This document shows, piece after piece, positions 37,066-45,781 of a DNA stretch of 64,000 nt. How positions within the stretch are numbered: position 1 is the stretch's first letter; each line of letters opens with the position of its first letter. The notes under the pieces are model-generated. The model saw nothing but the letters and a program-made list of their open reading frames with translations. It ran no database searches and was not told where the DNA came from. Origin of the DNA: RYN-230 sp963720645 (GTDB lineage Bacteria; Actinomycetota; Actinomycetes; Streptosporangiales; Streptosporangiaceae); contig CAVRFX010000016.1 of the NCBI GenBank assembly GCA_963720645.1, forward strand, positions 372,001 to 436,000, read 5' to 3'. Both the position numbers and the translations under genes were made by a program.

Positions 37066-37794
37066 GCCAGCAGGCCCACCAGGGTGCCGCGGACGTCCTT
37101 GCCCTCGGGCGTGCCCGGGACCAGCGTGCCGTGGTCATCCGGATCCCGGTGGAAGACGTGCAGCCGGCCCTCGTGGCGGGCGAGGACCAGGTCGGTGCTG
37201 TCCCCGGCGATCTCCGCCGACCCCTGCGTCGTGTACCGGGTGACGGTCACCAGCGCGGACCGCTCCGCCGTGGCGAGCAGGTCGATGTCGCCGTACCGCG
37301 CCGGCCTCGCCGGCGGCCCGCGCGGGAGCACGCGTCGAGCAGGCCGAGAGCCTCGTCGGCCGGTACAGGCCGAGCTCGTGGATGCCGAGCGCGTCGATCC
37401 GGACCACCAGGCAGATCGGCTCGGGCTGGGGCAGCAGCAGGATCCGCCACGGCTCGCCGGGATCCGTGCCGGTGGCCCGGGCGTCCAGCACCAGGCGGGC
37501 CCGCTGCTGGAACGCCACCGCGATGCCCAGGTCGCCGCGGACCTGGACCTGCTCGCCGGGCGGCCCGGCCACCAGGAGCTGGCGGGCCGCCAGTGAGCGG
37601 ACCGCCTCGGCCAGCACCTCGTCCGAGGGCCGTGCCTCGAGGAAGTCCACGATCGCATCAACCGCGGTGAGCTCGGCGATGGTGTACGCGCCGAGCAGCA
37701 CCGGCCCGGTTCCGACCAGGCTCACGACGGAGGTGACCAGTCCTTCGGGGACCGACGCCTCGCCCGGGACCTTGGTGCCTGCCTCGCTCATCAT
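37062..37794 (-). CDS. Conserved actinobacterial protein of unknown function (one frameshift)
   Basis: About 243 residues. N-terminal part: GLVTSVVSLVGTGPVLLGAY and VRSLAARQLLVAGPPGEQVQ; then VAFQQRARLVLDARATG and ICLVVRIDALGIHELGLYRP; after a frame change near 37340 the end reads DLLATAERSALVTVTRYTTQ and HEGRLHVFHRDPDD. No domain I can name with confidence; overall pattern resembles EspG-like chaperones of type VII secretion, but no ESX gene is present. Stop codons of this and the TauE gene overlap tail to tail. Confidence 0.5.
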
Positions 37795-37881
37795 GCCCCC
37801 GCTTCCGCCCAGAGCGTCCCGGCGGGCGGCTGGTTGCGGCTCGGTTCAAGATCGCGGCCGCGGTCCGGGACGGTGTCTCGG

Positions 37882-38819
37882 TCACCCACACGTCGGAGCT
37901 GCCGAAGAAGCCCCGGCCCGCCCGGCCGGGAGGGCCTGGCCCAGTTCACTGGCGGGGTCCGGCCGGTCCGGCGGCGGGAAGCGGGCCGCGAGATCCTGCG
38001 ACGCCGAGGTGACATCATCGTCCTGCTCGATCCGGCGCAGGGCCATGGCCATCGAGTCCGCCACCGGCGGGGCCAGCGACGTCGGCAGGGCCAGGTCCGG
38101 CGACAGGTACATCGGCCGCCGTTCGGTGAGCCGGGACAGCCCCCACGGGCCGACGTTGCTGCGGGTCACCCGGTACACCACGTAGTCCATGAGGTGGCGC
38201 AGGTCGGTCAGGCTGGGCAGCTTGCGCTGGCCGAAGGCGGCGGGCGTCTTCTCCAGCTGCACCCAGGTACCCTGGGCCGTCCGGCCGTGCAGCTTCTCCC
38301 GGACCACCTGGCCCCGCATCCCGATGTCGGGGTAGCGCGCCTTGTCGATGTCCTTGTGGTGACTGGACACGCGCAGGTGGCTGACCTTGGCGAACCGCCA
38401 GTCCTCGTACAGCTGCGGGTCATCGACGAGCACGTGGCCGCCGCACAGTATGTCGTGCAGCTGCGGGACCTGCAGGCCGTGCCGCTCCAGGTCGGCGATG
38501 ATCGCCGCTTCCTCCGGGCTGAGATGCGCGGCCGCGGCCAGCAGGCCCTTGCGGTAGGCGCCGGCCGGGCGGTGATCTCGATCATCAGCCGGACCCGGTC
38601 GCGGACTTCCTCGGTCCGCCGGGCACTCAGCGGCTTCACGTCCGCCTTGCTGTGCCGCCCGCCGCTGGTCTGGGCGGCACTGGTCTGGGCGGCACTGGTC
38701 TGGCCAGCAGGACGCTGGCCAGCAGCGGTCTGGCCAGCGTCCTGGTGGCCAGCGTCCTGGTGGCCAGCGTCCTGGTGGCCAGCACTGTGCCGCCCGGGCT
38801 TATGCCGCTTGCGCTCCAC
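37882..38819 (-). CDS. Conserved protein of unknown function with minisatellite N-terminus (one frameshift)
   Basis: N-terminus MERKRHKPGRHS is followed by GHQDA repeated three times and SAAQT/GQT repeats, then ARRTEEVRDRVRLMIEIT; the frame shifts near 38575. The second part is well conserved in appearance: HLSPEEAAIIADLERHGLQV, VLVDDPQLYEDWRFAKVSH, VSSHHKDIDKARYPDIGMRG, PSLTDLRHLMDYVVYRVTRS and MYLSPDLALPTSL. No signal or membrane segment. I do not recognise the family; same direction as the unknown gene downstream, 87 bp apart, so possibly one operon. Confidence 0.5.
38665..38785 (-). repeat. 15-bp minisatellites at the 5' end of the unknown gene
   Basis: Two arrays side by side: gcggcactggtctgg (about 2-3 copies from 38665) and cgtcctggtggccag (three copies, about 38738-38782). 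They encode SAAQT and GHQDA repeats on the minus strand. Confidence 0.85.
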
Positions 38820-39055
38820 TTTTCCAGTAGAACATAGGCCTCACCAGCTCGTAAGATTCCCCTCCAGGGACGGCCGGTTCCTTCCGCGGCTACCCCCGCA
38901 ATCGCAGGGACATGCAGGTCAGGGGGTTGCGGGGGGCTGCGGTGATGGCGCCGGTACGTTTGAGAGAAAAGAGAAGTAATCGTCTCTTAGGGAGTATCTG
39001 GATTCGGGCCGGGGAATCCGGGCGCGGGCTCGCCGCCCTGGCCCAGCGGCCGGGC

Positions 39056-39084
39056 TTGATACGTGTAGTTCAACGGTATATAAC
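39056..39084 (+). promoter_or_regulatory. Near-consensus sigma-70 promoter of the padR gene, leaderless
   Basis: ttgata (39056-39061), a 17-base spacer and tataac (39079-39084) lie immediately before ATG 39091. The expected start of transcription is at or within a base or two of the ATG, and there is no ribosome-binding site, so the mRNA should be leaderless. Confidence 0.75.
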
Positions 39085-39090
39085 GATGGT

Positions 39091-39435
39091 ATGGCCGAAC
39101 GGGCGATGCAGGAAGCGACCTTCCTGATCCTGACCGCGCTGGCGACGGGCAGCCAGCACGGGTACGGGATCATCACCGAGGTCAGGCAGATCTCGGGCGG
39201 CCGGGTCCGGCTCCGCGCGGGGACCTTATACGGCGCTGGACCGGCTCCGCTCGGACGGCCTGGTCGCGGTGGACCGGGAAGAGATCGTGGACAACCGGCT
39301 GCGCCGCTACTACCGGCTCACGCCCGCGGGCTCGGGGAGGCTGGCGGCCGAGGCGGCCCGGCTGCAGGCCAACGCCGCGGCGGCGCTGTCCCGGCTGGCC
39401 ACGCCCCGGCCGGGGCTGGCGGAGGTGCGATGTGA
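39091..39435 (+). CDS. PadR family transcriptional regulator (frameshifted)
   Basis: Winged-helix repressor. The N-terminus MAERAMQEATFLILTALATG and QHGYGIITEVRQISGGRVRL is the PadR core; after a frame change near 39230 it continues ALDRLRSDGLVAVDREEIVD, RRYYRLTPAGSGRLAAEA. A possible second shift near 39415 brings the frame to the TGA at 39433-39435, which overlaps GTG of the next gene. PadR genes of this type are cotranscribed with the membrane protein that follows and usually control their own promoter. Confidence 0.82.
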   Translation: MAERAMQEATFLILTALATGSQHGYGIITEVRQISGGRVRLRAGTLYGAGPAPLGRPGRGGPGRDRGQPAAPLLPAHARGLGEAGGRGGPAAGQRRGGAVPAGHAPAGAGGGAM

Positions 39436-40440
39436 CGGGGTCCCCGGCCTGGAGCGGGGCTACCGGCGGCTGCTGGCCTATATCCGAGGGGGTACCGCCG
39501 CGAGCAGAGGAGAGATCCTCGGGGTGCTGATGGCGGGCGCGGGGAGGGCCAGCGGCGGCCCCGCCTGGCCGAGTCCGCAAACGTGGTGTGGAGTGCCCTG
39601 AAGATGCGTCTGCGCGGTCCGGCTCCCTCGTCGGAGAGCCGGCCCTGGACCGACGCGCTGGCGCTGTTCAGCCTGACGGTCCCGCTGTTTCTGCTGGTCG
39701 TGGACATTCTGGCGGTGGCGCTCCCGTACCGCTTGCCCCAGGTCCCCGCGAGCCCCCTCTTCGCGCGGCTGATCGCCAGGTATCCTGAGATCGGCGGCCT
39801 GTCCCTGCTGCACGTGCCCGTCTTCGACGTCACGGTCGGCGGTGAGCTGATCACCGCGGTTCTGGTGCTGCTGGGGTTGCGCTGGATGACGCTGGGCGTG
39901 CTGGCCGCCTCGGTCCTCTGCTGGGTCGCCGCGGGGCACTCGATGCCCTGGGATTCCGTACCCGGTGCAGCTGGTGACCACGGGGGCCTATCTCCTGGTG
40001 GCCGCCGCCCTGATCGCCTCGCCCGGGCCCCGGCGCGGGCGTCAGCTCGTGAACTGGCGCTACGGGGTGGTTCTGCTCGTGGCTGCGGGAGCGGTTCAGG
40101 TGTCCACGGTCGCGTACGACGCGATGACGCCGTTCTGGCGCCGGGCCGTGACCCGCCGGAGGTGACGATCTACCTGGCCGGGAGCGTCGTGCTGGCGGCG
40201 GCCGTGCTGGTGCTGGCCGTGGTGTGGAAGCTGAACTGGTATGTCCTGCTGATCCTCGCCGCGATGTCCTGGCCCTACGCGATTCAGCTGGCCTTCACCG
40301 CGACGGGCGGCAGCACCGATCTGCTCGGCAACCCCACCCCCGCCCACCTGGCCGCGCTTTATCTGCCGCCTGTGCTGTTCGCCTGCGGGACGGTGCTCGC
40401 GGCCGTGGTGCCGCACCGGTCCCGCCTCCAGCCGTCCTGA
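39432..40440 (+). CDS. PadR-associated integral membrane protein (frameshifted)
   Basis: Begins with the cytoplasmic motif LERGYRRLLAY and GEILGVLMAGAG, then RRPRLAESANVVWSALKMRL, typical of membrane proteins paired with PadR in actinobacteria. Membrane helices: ALFSLTVPLFLLVVDILAVA, TAVLVLLGLRWMTLGVLAAS, VTTGAYLLVAAALIASPG, YGVVLLVAAGAVQVST, VVLAAAVLVLAVVWKLNWYV, LPPVLFACGTVLAAVV. Frame changes are needed near 39545, 39955 and 40145. Function unknown; possibly a target of, or sensor for, the PadR regulator. Confidence 0.65.
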
Positions 40441-40497
40441 GATCCCGGCCTCCGGCCCGCGGGCGCGGCGTCCGGCCCGCGGCGTCCGGCCCGCGGC

Positions 40498-40980
40498 TCA
40501 GATGAGGGGCTGCGGCGTTCCAGAAGCAGCACGTCGCGCCAGCGGCCATGATGCTGGCCGATGCGCTCGCGGCGGCCGACGGTGCGGAACCCCGCCACGT
40601 GGTGCAGGGCCACGCTGGCGGTGTTCTCCGGGAAGATCCCGGACTGGATGGTCCAGATGCCGGCGGCCTCGGTGGACGTGATCAGGGCGGCCAGGAGCTG
40701 GCGGCCGACGCCCTGGCCGCGGGCGGCCTGGATGCACGTAGACCGAGTGCTCGACCACCCCGGCATAGACGCAGCGGCTGGATACGGGGGAGACGGCGAC
40801 CCAGCCGAGGACCTCCGCGCCGTGGCTGGCGACGTAGCGGTGGTCCGGCAGCCGGGCCGCGGTGAACTCCTGCCAGGCCGGGGCGCGGGTTTCGAAGGTG
40901 GCATCGCCCTCGTCGATGCCGGCCTGGTAGATGGCCAGGACGGCGGCGGCGTGCCGCTGCGTCATCGGCTCGATCCGCAT
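40498..40980 (-). CDS. GNAT N-acetyltransferase, phosphinothricin/arsinothricin (ArsN-like) type (frameshifted)
   Basis: Start MRIEPMTQRHAAAVLAIYQA, GIDEGDATFETRAPAWQEF, VLGWVAVSPVSSRCVYAGVV; after a frame change near 40745 the acetyl-CoA site follows, AARGQGVGRQLLAALITSTE, then TIQSGIFPENTASVALHHVA and IGQHHGRWRDVLLLERRS. This is the pattern of PAT/Bar-like enzymes, which include ArsN1, an N-acetyltransferase giving resistance to the organoarsenical antibiotic arsinothricin. Location one base after an arsR gene and close to arsI and arsC supports the ArsN role, but phosphinothricin or methionine sulfoximine acetylation is equally possible from sequence. Confidence 0.72.
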   Translation of the reverse strand: MRIEPMTQRHAAAVLAIYQAGIDEGDATFETRAPAWQEFTAARLPDHRYVASHGAEVLGWVAVSPVSSRCVYAGVVEHSVYVHPGRPRPGRRPPAPGRPDHVHRGRRHLDHPVRDLPGEHRQRGPAPRGGVPHRRPPRAHRPASWPLARRAASGTPQPLI

Positions 40981-40981
40981 G

Positions 40982-41318
40982 TCAGCCGGCCGTCCCGAGC
41001 GGGACCGGTGAGGGTTTGCCCATGACGACGTCGGCGGCGGTGGGGAAGCAGTCCACGCAGTTCCTGGTTGATCCGGTAGAGCCGGGAGGTGCCGTGGTCC
41101 TCGGCGAGCACGAACCCGACGGCGGCGAGCTGGCGCAGGTGCGCGGACACCGTGGACTGGCCCACGGGCACGGCCGCGACGATCTCCTTGACCGTCATCG
41201 GCCGGCCGCAGCGGGCCAGCAGGGAGAGCACCTGCACCCGGGTGCCGTCGGCCAGCGCCCTGAACCAGGCCGCGTAGATGTCGGCGGTGTCCCGGTCGAG
41301 GGGGTCAGCGTCCTTCAT
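40982..41318 (-). CDS. ArsR family metalloregulator 1 (one frameshift)
   Basis: Winged helix-turn-helix repressor. MKDADPLDRDTADIYAAWFR, LADGTRVQVLSLLARCGRPM, TVKEIVAAVPVGQSTVSAHL (recognition helix) and RQLAAVGFVLAEDHGTSRLY. The frame shifts near 41060, giving a C-terminal CVDCFPTAADVVMGKPSPVP; the CxxC here may be an inducer-binding thiol pair. The stop lies one base before the acetyltransferase ATG. Confidence 0.8.
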
Positions 41319-41384
41319 CGTTAATCGACGATAGGCGATGAATGGAGGTGCCGCAACTGCCCTGGTCGCCGCCTGCCGGCGTGG

Positions 41385-41745
41385 TTACTGCGGTGCGCAG
41401 CCGATCAGGACGCCCAGGCTGGCCAGGGCCTGCGGGCGGGTCGCGGTAGTAGACCCACACGCCGCGCTTGTCCCGGTCCACCAGCCCAGCTTCGTGCAGC
41501 ACCTTCATGTGATGGCTGATCGTCGGCTGGGACAGCGCAAACGCGTCGTTCAGCTCGCAGATGCAGGCCTCGCCGCCCTCGTGTGAGGCGACGAGGGAGA
41601 GCAGCCGCAACCGGACCGGGTCGGCCAGGGCCTTCAGCAGCGGCGCGATCTGCTCGGCCTGATCCGTGGTCAGCGGCTCAGTGGTGAGCGGTGAGCAGCA
41701 GGCCGCCGTGTCCGCCGGGCTGATCACGGTCAGAGAATTAGGCAC
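41385..41745 (-). CDS. arsR: ArsR family metalloregulator 2 (one frameshift)
   Basis: ArsR/CmtR-like repressor divergent from arsI. It has CCSPLTTEPL near the N-terminus, KALADPVRLRLLSLVASHEG, GEACICELNDAFALSQPTIS (Cys in the recognition helix region) and HHMKVLHEAGLVDRDKRGVW. A frame change near 41435 restores QALASLGVLIGCAPQ and a TAA at 41385. GTG 41745 is a possible start; GTG 41727 fits better if the -10 element at 41749-41754 is used. Cys residues at the N-terminus and before the DNA-binding helix are typical arsenite ligands. Confidence 0.8.
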
Positions 41746-41831
41746 CCATCTATATTGACAGCAATCGATGTCCGTGGCAAGCTCGGTCTCAGGTCGGATA
41801 TAGACCGACGTCAATGTTTCGGGAGGCTTCC
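41746..41831. promoter_or_regulatory. arsRp/arsIp: Divergent ars promoter/operator
   Basis: Two -10-like elements face outward: tataga on the plus strand (41799-41804) toward arsI and tataga on the minus strand (41754-41749) toward arsR. tctatattgac and gtcaatg form the ends of an interrupted inverted repeat, and gaca...tgtc lies inside; these are plausible ArsR sites. gggaggc (41821 onward) is the arsI ribosome-binding site. Confidence 0.5.
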
Positions 41832-42320
41832 ATGTCCCGGGTGCAGCTCGCCCTGAACGTCAACGACATCGACGAGGCCGTCAGCTTCTACACCAGGCTG
41901 CTGGGTACCCAGCCGGCCAAGCGCAGGCCGGGCTACGCGAATTTCGCTGTCGCCGAGCCGCCGCTCAAGCTGGTCCTGCTGGAGAATCCCGGCCACGGCG
42001 GCACGCTGAACCACCTCGGCGTCGAAGTGGCCGACACTGCCGCGGTCGATGCCGAGCATGCCCGGCTGGCCGATGCCGGGCTGGCCCCGGTGGATGAGCG
42101 GGACACCACGTGCTGCTACGCCAAGCAGGACAAGTTCTGGGTCCAGGGCGCGCCCAATGGGGAGCGGTGGGAGATCTACGCGGTCCTGGAAGACAGCCCG
42201 ACCTTCTGGGGCGAGGACGCCGGGCAGCCGGTGCGGTGCTGCGGCCGGGCAGGACAGCCGGCTAGCGGGCGAGCCAGCCGCCGGGGCTTGCTGCGCATGA
42301 CGGACCGGCCGCGTGGCTGA
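41832..42320 (+). CDS. arsI: ArsI/CadI family C-As lyase (organoarsenical lyase)
   Basis: Glyoxalase/VOC-fold protein. SRVQLALNVNDIDEAVSFYT, LLGTQPAKRRPGYANFAV, GGTLNHLGVEVADTAAV, and the diagnostic vicinal cysteines at C94-C95 in DTTCCYAKQDKFWV. ArsI binds Fe(II) and cleaves the carbon-arsenic bond of methylarsenite and aromatic arsenicals; the Cys pair binds trivalent arsenic. The C-terminal 40 residues (PVRCCGRAGQPASG) add another Cys pair. ATG 41832 with RBS cgggaggc; the last 8 bases overlap the aquaporin gene. Confidence 0.88.
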   Translation: MSRVQLALNVNDIDEAVSFYTRLLGTQPAKRRPGYANFAVAEPPLKLVLLENPGHGGTLNHLGVEVADTAAVDAEHARLADAGLAPVDERDTTCCYAKQDKFWVQGAPNGERWEIYAVLEDSPTFWGEDAGQPVRCCGRAGQPASGRASRRGLLRMTDRPRG

Positions 42321-43517
42321 CACAGCGCTGTGGCGGCGGCTGCTCGCCGAACTGCTGGGCAGCGCCTTCCTGGCCGCCGTAGTGGTCGGCTCGGGGATCG
42401 CCGCCCAGCGCCTGTCGCCCGGCCAGACCGGGCTGGAGTTGCTGGAGAACGCCGCCGCCACCGCCGCCGGGCTGTTCGCCATCATCCTGATGTTCGGGCC
42501 GGTGTCCGGCGGTCACTTCAACCCGCTGGTGTCTTTGGCCGACGCGGCGTTCGGCGGGCTGCGCTGGCGTGATGCGGCTGCCTATCTCCCGGCCCAGGTA
42601 GCCGGCTGCATCGCTGGCGCCGTGATCGCGAACCTGATGTTCGCCCGGCGCGGCCGTGAGCGTGTCGGCCAAGGACCGCAGCTCACCTGGCGCACTTCCT
42701 GTCCGAGATCGTCGCGACCCTCGGCCTGATCCTGGTGATCTTCGCGCTGGCCCGGTCCGGGCGCAGCCGCGCCGCCCCGGCGGCGGTGGGGGCGTACATC
42801 GGCGCGGCGTACTTCTTCACGTCCTCGACCAGCTTCGCCAACCCGGCCATCACCATCGGCCGGATGTTCTCGGCCACCTTCGCCGGGATCGCCCCGGCCT
42901 CGGTGCCCGGTTTCATGGCGGCCCAGATCATCGGCGCCGGCCTGGCCGTCGTGATCATACGCATCCTGTACCCGGCCCTGACCGCGGCCGCCGCGGCCAG
43001 CATCGTCGTCCCCCACCGGCTCCTGGGCGGCCCAGTGAGACTGCCAGTCCCCGGCCGGGGCGTCCCGGGGCGATGCCGGGCCGTCCTGGCAGCTCCCGAA
43101 AGGCGGCGGTGTGATGGTGTCCCCAGCGTGCTATTCGTGTGCATCCACAACGCCGGCCGTTCCCAGATGGCCGCCGCCCTGCTCGACCACGAGGCCCGGG
43201 GACGGGTCCGGGTGGCCTCCGCCGGGTCCCAGCCCGCGGCAGAGCTGAACCCCGCCGTGGTCGCGGCGATGGCGGAAATCGGGCTCGACCTCTCCCGTGA
43301 GTTCCCCAAGCCCCTGACCGGCGAGCAGGTCCAGGCCGCTGACGTCGTGATCACGATGGGGTGCGGGGACGCCTGCCCGTTCTACCCGGGCAAGCGTTAC
43401 CTCGACTGGGACCTTCCCGACCCGGCGGGCCTCGGGGTGGACGCGGTCCGGCCCATCCGGGACGACATCCGGCAGCGGGTACGCCAGCTGCTCAGCGAGC
43501 TGGACGTGACCGGCTGA
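42313..43517 (+). CDS. aqp-arsC: Aquaglyceroporin-arsenate reductase (AqpS/ArsC) fusion (frameshifts in the channel part)
   Basis: The N-terminal part is a MIP channel: LLAELLGSAFLAAVVVGSGI, first pore motif SGGHFNPLVSLADAAF (NPL instead of NPA), then after frame changes near 42665 and 42690, FLSEIVATLGLILVIFALAR and the second pore motif STSFANPAITIGRM. The frame then runs without a stop into a low-molecular-weight phosphatase-type ArsC: VLFVCIHNAGRSQMAAALLD (CX5R loop), VRVASAGSQPA, and ITMGCGDACPFYPGKRYLDW. Actinobacterial AQP-ArsC channel-enzyme fusions are known; arsenate is reduced and arsenite leaves through the attached pore. If the 43-residue linker hides another shift, ArsC would start at GTG 43128. 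Confidence 0.82.
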
Positions 43518-43600
43518 CGGGATTGCGGGTCCTTCGCAGTCGCGCCGGGGTGGCTGTTGTGGAGGTGCTGCAACCGGAGGTTCCGGGCATCCTGGGTGCC

Positions 43601-44698
43601 ATGACTGATCCCCAGCCGGTCCTGGGCGGCACCGGCGACGTTGGCCAGCCCGGTCATGCCCGCGGGCACGGGCATGTTCACGGGCCCGGATCGGCGCACC
43701 CGCGCGGGCCTGGCGGGCGGGGACGGCTCCGGCACCAGGTCCGGCACGTGGTCCGCCCCCATTCGCATGAGGCCGCGGACCGGGTGGACGCGGCCATGGA
43801 GACCAGCGGGGAGGGCATGCGGGCGCTGTGGATCTCGCTGGCGTCCTGGCGGTGACGGCGCTGGTCCAGGCGGCGGTCGTGGCGGTCTCCGGATCGGTGG
43901 CCCTGCTCGGGGACACCCTGCACAACGCGGCGGACGCGCTGACCGCGGTACCGCTGGGCATCGCGTTCCTGGCCGGAAGGCGGCGCCGAACCGCCGCTAC
44001 ACCTACGGGTACGGCCGCGCCGAGGACCTGGCCGGGGTGGTGATCGTCCTGGTCATCGCGGCATCCTCCGCGCTGGCGGCCTATGAAGCGATCACACCGG
44101 CTCGCCCACCCCCGGCCGGTGACTCGAACCTGGTCGCGGTCGCGGTCGCGGCGCTGGCCGGGTTCGCCGGCAACGAGCTGGTGGCCCGGTACCGGATCCG
44201 GGTCGGCCGCAAGATCGGCTCCGCGGCGCTGGTGGCGGACGGGCTGCACGCCCGGACGGACGGCTTCACGTCCCTGGCCGTGCTGCTGGGGGCGGGCGGC
44301 GTGGCGCTCGGCTGGGCCTGGGCAGACCCGGTGGTCGGCCTGCTGATCACCGTGGCGATCCTGGCCGTGCTCCGCGGGGCGGCCCGCGAGATCTACCGGC
44401 GCCTGATGGATGCGGTCGACCCGGCCCTGGTCGACCAGGCCGAGCAGACCCTCCGCGCACGCCCGGCGTGCTCGATGCGGGCCAGGTCCGCCTGCGGTGG
44501 ATCGGGCACCAGCTGCGCGCCGAATGCGAAGTCATGGTCAACGCCCGGGTCAGCGCGGTCGAGGCGCACCAGGTCGCGGTCAGCGCCGAGCACAACCTGC
44601 TGCACGCCCTGCCGCGGCTGGCCGCGGCGCTGGTGCACGCCGATCCCCAGCCCGAGGCGGGCGCTGACCATCATGCGATGCTGGCCTCGCACCGCTAG
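43601..44698 (+). CDS. Cation diffusion facilitator (CDF) transporter (three frameshifts)
   Basis: Metal/proton antiporter. A His-rich N-terminus (HARGHGHVHGPGSAH, RPHSHEAADRV) precedes six helices: VLAVTALVQAAVVAVSGSVA with LLGDTLHNAADALTAVPLG (HxxxD metal site), YTYGYGRAEDLAGVVIVLVI, LVAVAVAALAGFAGNELVAR, and LVADGLHARTDGFTSLAVLL (second HxxxD site). The cytoplasmic end reads HQVAVSAEHNLLHALPRLAA. Frame changes near 43848, 43985 and 44458. Usual cargo is Zn, Co, Ni or Fe. It closes the arsenic-resistance gene group. Confidence 0.85.
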
Positions 44699-44736
44699 CG
44701 GACGAGCCCAGCATCTGGCGGGCGAAGGAGAGTCCT

Positions 44737-45243
44737 GTGATGCGCCTGCCCGCCGCTGCCGTCGCGGCCGGGTGCCTGGCCGCGGGCGGGCTGGCCGCGG
44801 GCTGCGCCCCGGGACCGGGCCAGGATCAGGCCCGGGCCGTGGTGTCCCACGCCCCGCCGGCACCCGACCCGCGGACCGCATCTGCACTGCGCAAGGTGGC
44901 CACCGTCTTCAACAACGAGTACGACCGCGGTGATTACGGCCCGGTGTATGACCGCTGGGATGCGCGGAGCCAGGCCGTCATCACCCGGGCCCAGTACATC
45001 AAGCGGCATGAGGACTGCCCCAGTGCCCCGCACGCCACGGCGCTGGTGGAAAGCGCGGTCCCGGGCCCGCGCGGGGCGTGGCTCGTGGACTACGAGATCG
45101 CAGGCCAGCGGCTGACCGACTACTGGTTCTACGTGGACCACCGGTGGGCCTTCGACCTTGTGCTCAGCAATCCCGGCTCGGTCACGCTCTACCGGATGAC
45201 CCCGCGGCAGTACGCCGCGGCGACCGGCTGCGCACACGGGTAG
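44737..45243 (+). CDS. Lipoprotein of unknown function
   Basis: 168 residues with a lipobox LAAGC at about residues 19-23 (PAAAVAAGCLAAGGLAAGCA). The mature domain is small and mixed (FNNEYDRGDYGPVYDRWDAR, YIKRHEDCPSAP, WLVDYEIAGQRLTDYWFYVD), similar to DUF4878/NTF2-like secreted domains. GTG 44737 or ATG 44740, both behind cgaaggagag. Anchored on the outer face of the membrane. Confidence 0.7.
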   Translation: MMRLPAAAVAAGCLAAGGLAAGCAPGPGQDQARAVVSHAPPAPDPRTASALRKVATVFNNEYDRGDYGPVYDRWDARSQAVITRAQYIKRHEDCPSAPHATALVESAVPGPRGAWLVDYEIAGQRLTDYWFYVDHRWAFDLVLSNPGSVTLYRMTPRQYAAATGCAHG

Positions 45244-45249
45244 CGCGAC

Positions 45250-45771
45250 GTGACTGAGGCCGTAGTCCGGCTGGCCGGAGACGCGGACCTGCCCGCTATC
45301 GCCCGGCTGCGCCGCGGGCTGACGGTGGAGCAGGAAGGCGAGCGTGATGATCCGGATTTCGAGGCGGGATTCGCGGCCTGGTGGGCGCGGGAATCCACCC
45401 GCCGGATCATCTGGGTGGCCGAAGTAGAGCACGATCCGGTCGGGACGGTGAACCTGGCTGTCTTCGAGCGAATGCCCCGCCCGGGCCGGGTACCCAGCCG
45501 CTGGGGGTACCTCGGCAACGCGTTCGTCCTCGCCCCGTACCGCAATCAGGGCATCGGCGGGCAGCTCCTCGCTGCGGTGCTCGGGTATGCCCGCGAGCAT
45601 CATTTCGCGCGTGTGGTGCTGAGCCCTTCCGAGAGGTCCATCCCGTTCTACCGGCGGGCCGGGTTCGGGTCCGCGGATGTCCTGATGGTCTGGACCCCTC
45701 CGGGCCGCGGTGAGCCCAGCCCGGTGAGCGGCCCGGAACCCGCCGAGGTTAGCGGGCAGTCTGTGCGGTAG
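45250..45771 (+). CDS. GNAT N-acetyltransferase
   Basis: 173 residues. ADLPAIARLRRGLTVEQEGE, RIIWVAEVEHDPVGTVNLAV, then the acetyl-CoA loop YLGNAFVLAPYRNQGIGGQL and SPSERSIPFYRRAGFGSADV. Follows the lipoprotein gene by 6 bp, so cotranscribed. Substrate unknown. Confidence 0.85.
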   Translation: MTEAVVRLAGDADLPAIARLRRGLTVEQEGERDDPDFEAGFAAWWARESTRRIIWVAEVEHDPVGTVNLAVFERMPRPGRVPSRWGYLGNAFVLAPYRNQGIGGQLLAAVLGYAREHHFARVVLSPSERSIPFYRRAGFGSADVLMVWTPPGRGEPSPVSGPEPAEVSGQSVR

Positions 45772-45781
45772 AGGAGGGATC

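Noticed and set aside
37062..38819. Type VII secretion locus suggested by an EspG-like pattern
   Set aside because: No EccC, PE/PPE, WXG100 or other ESX genes nearby; the resemblance is too weak.
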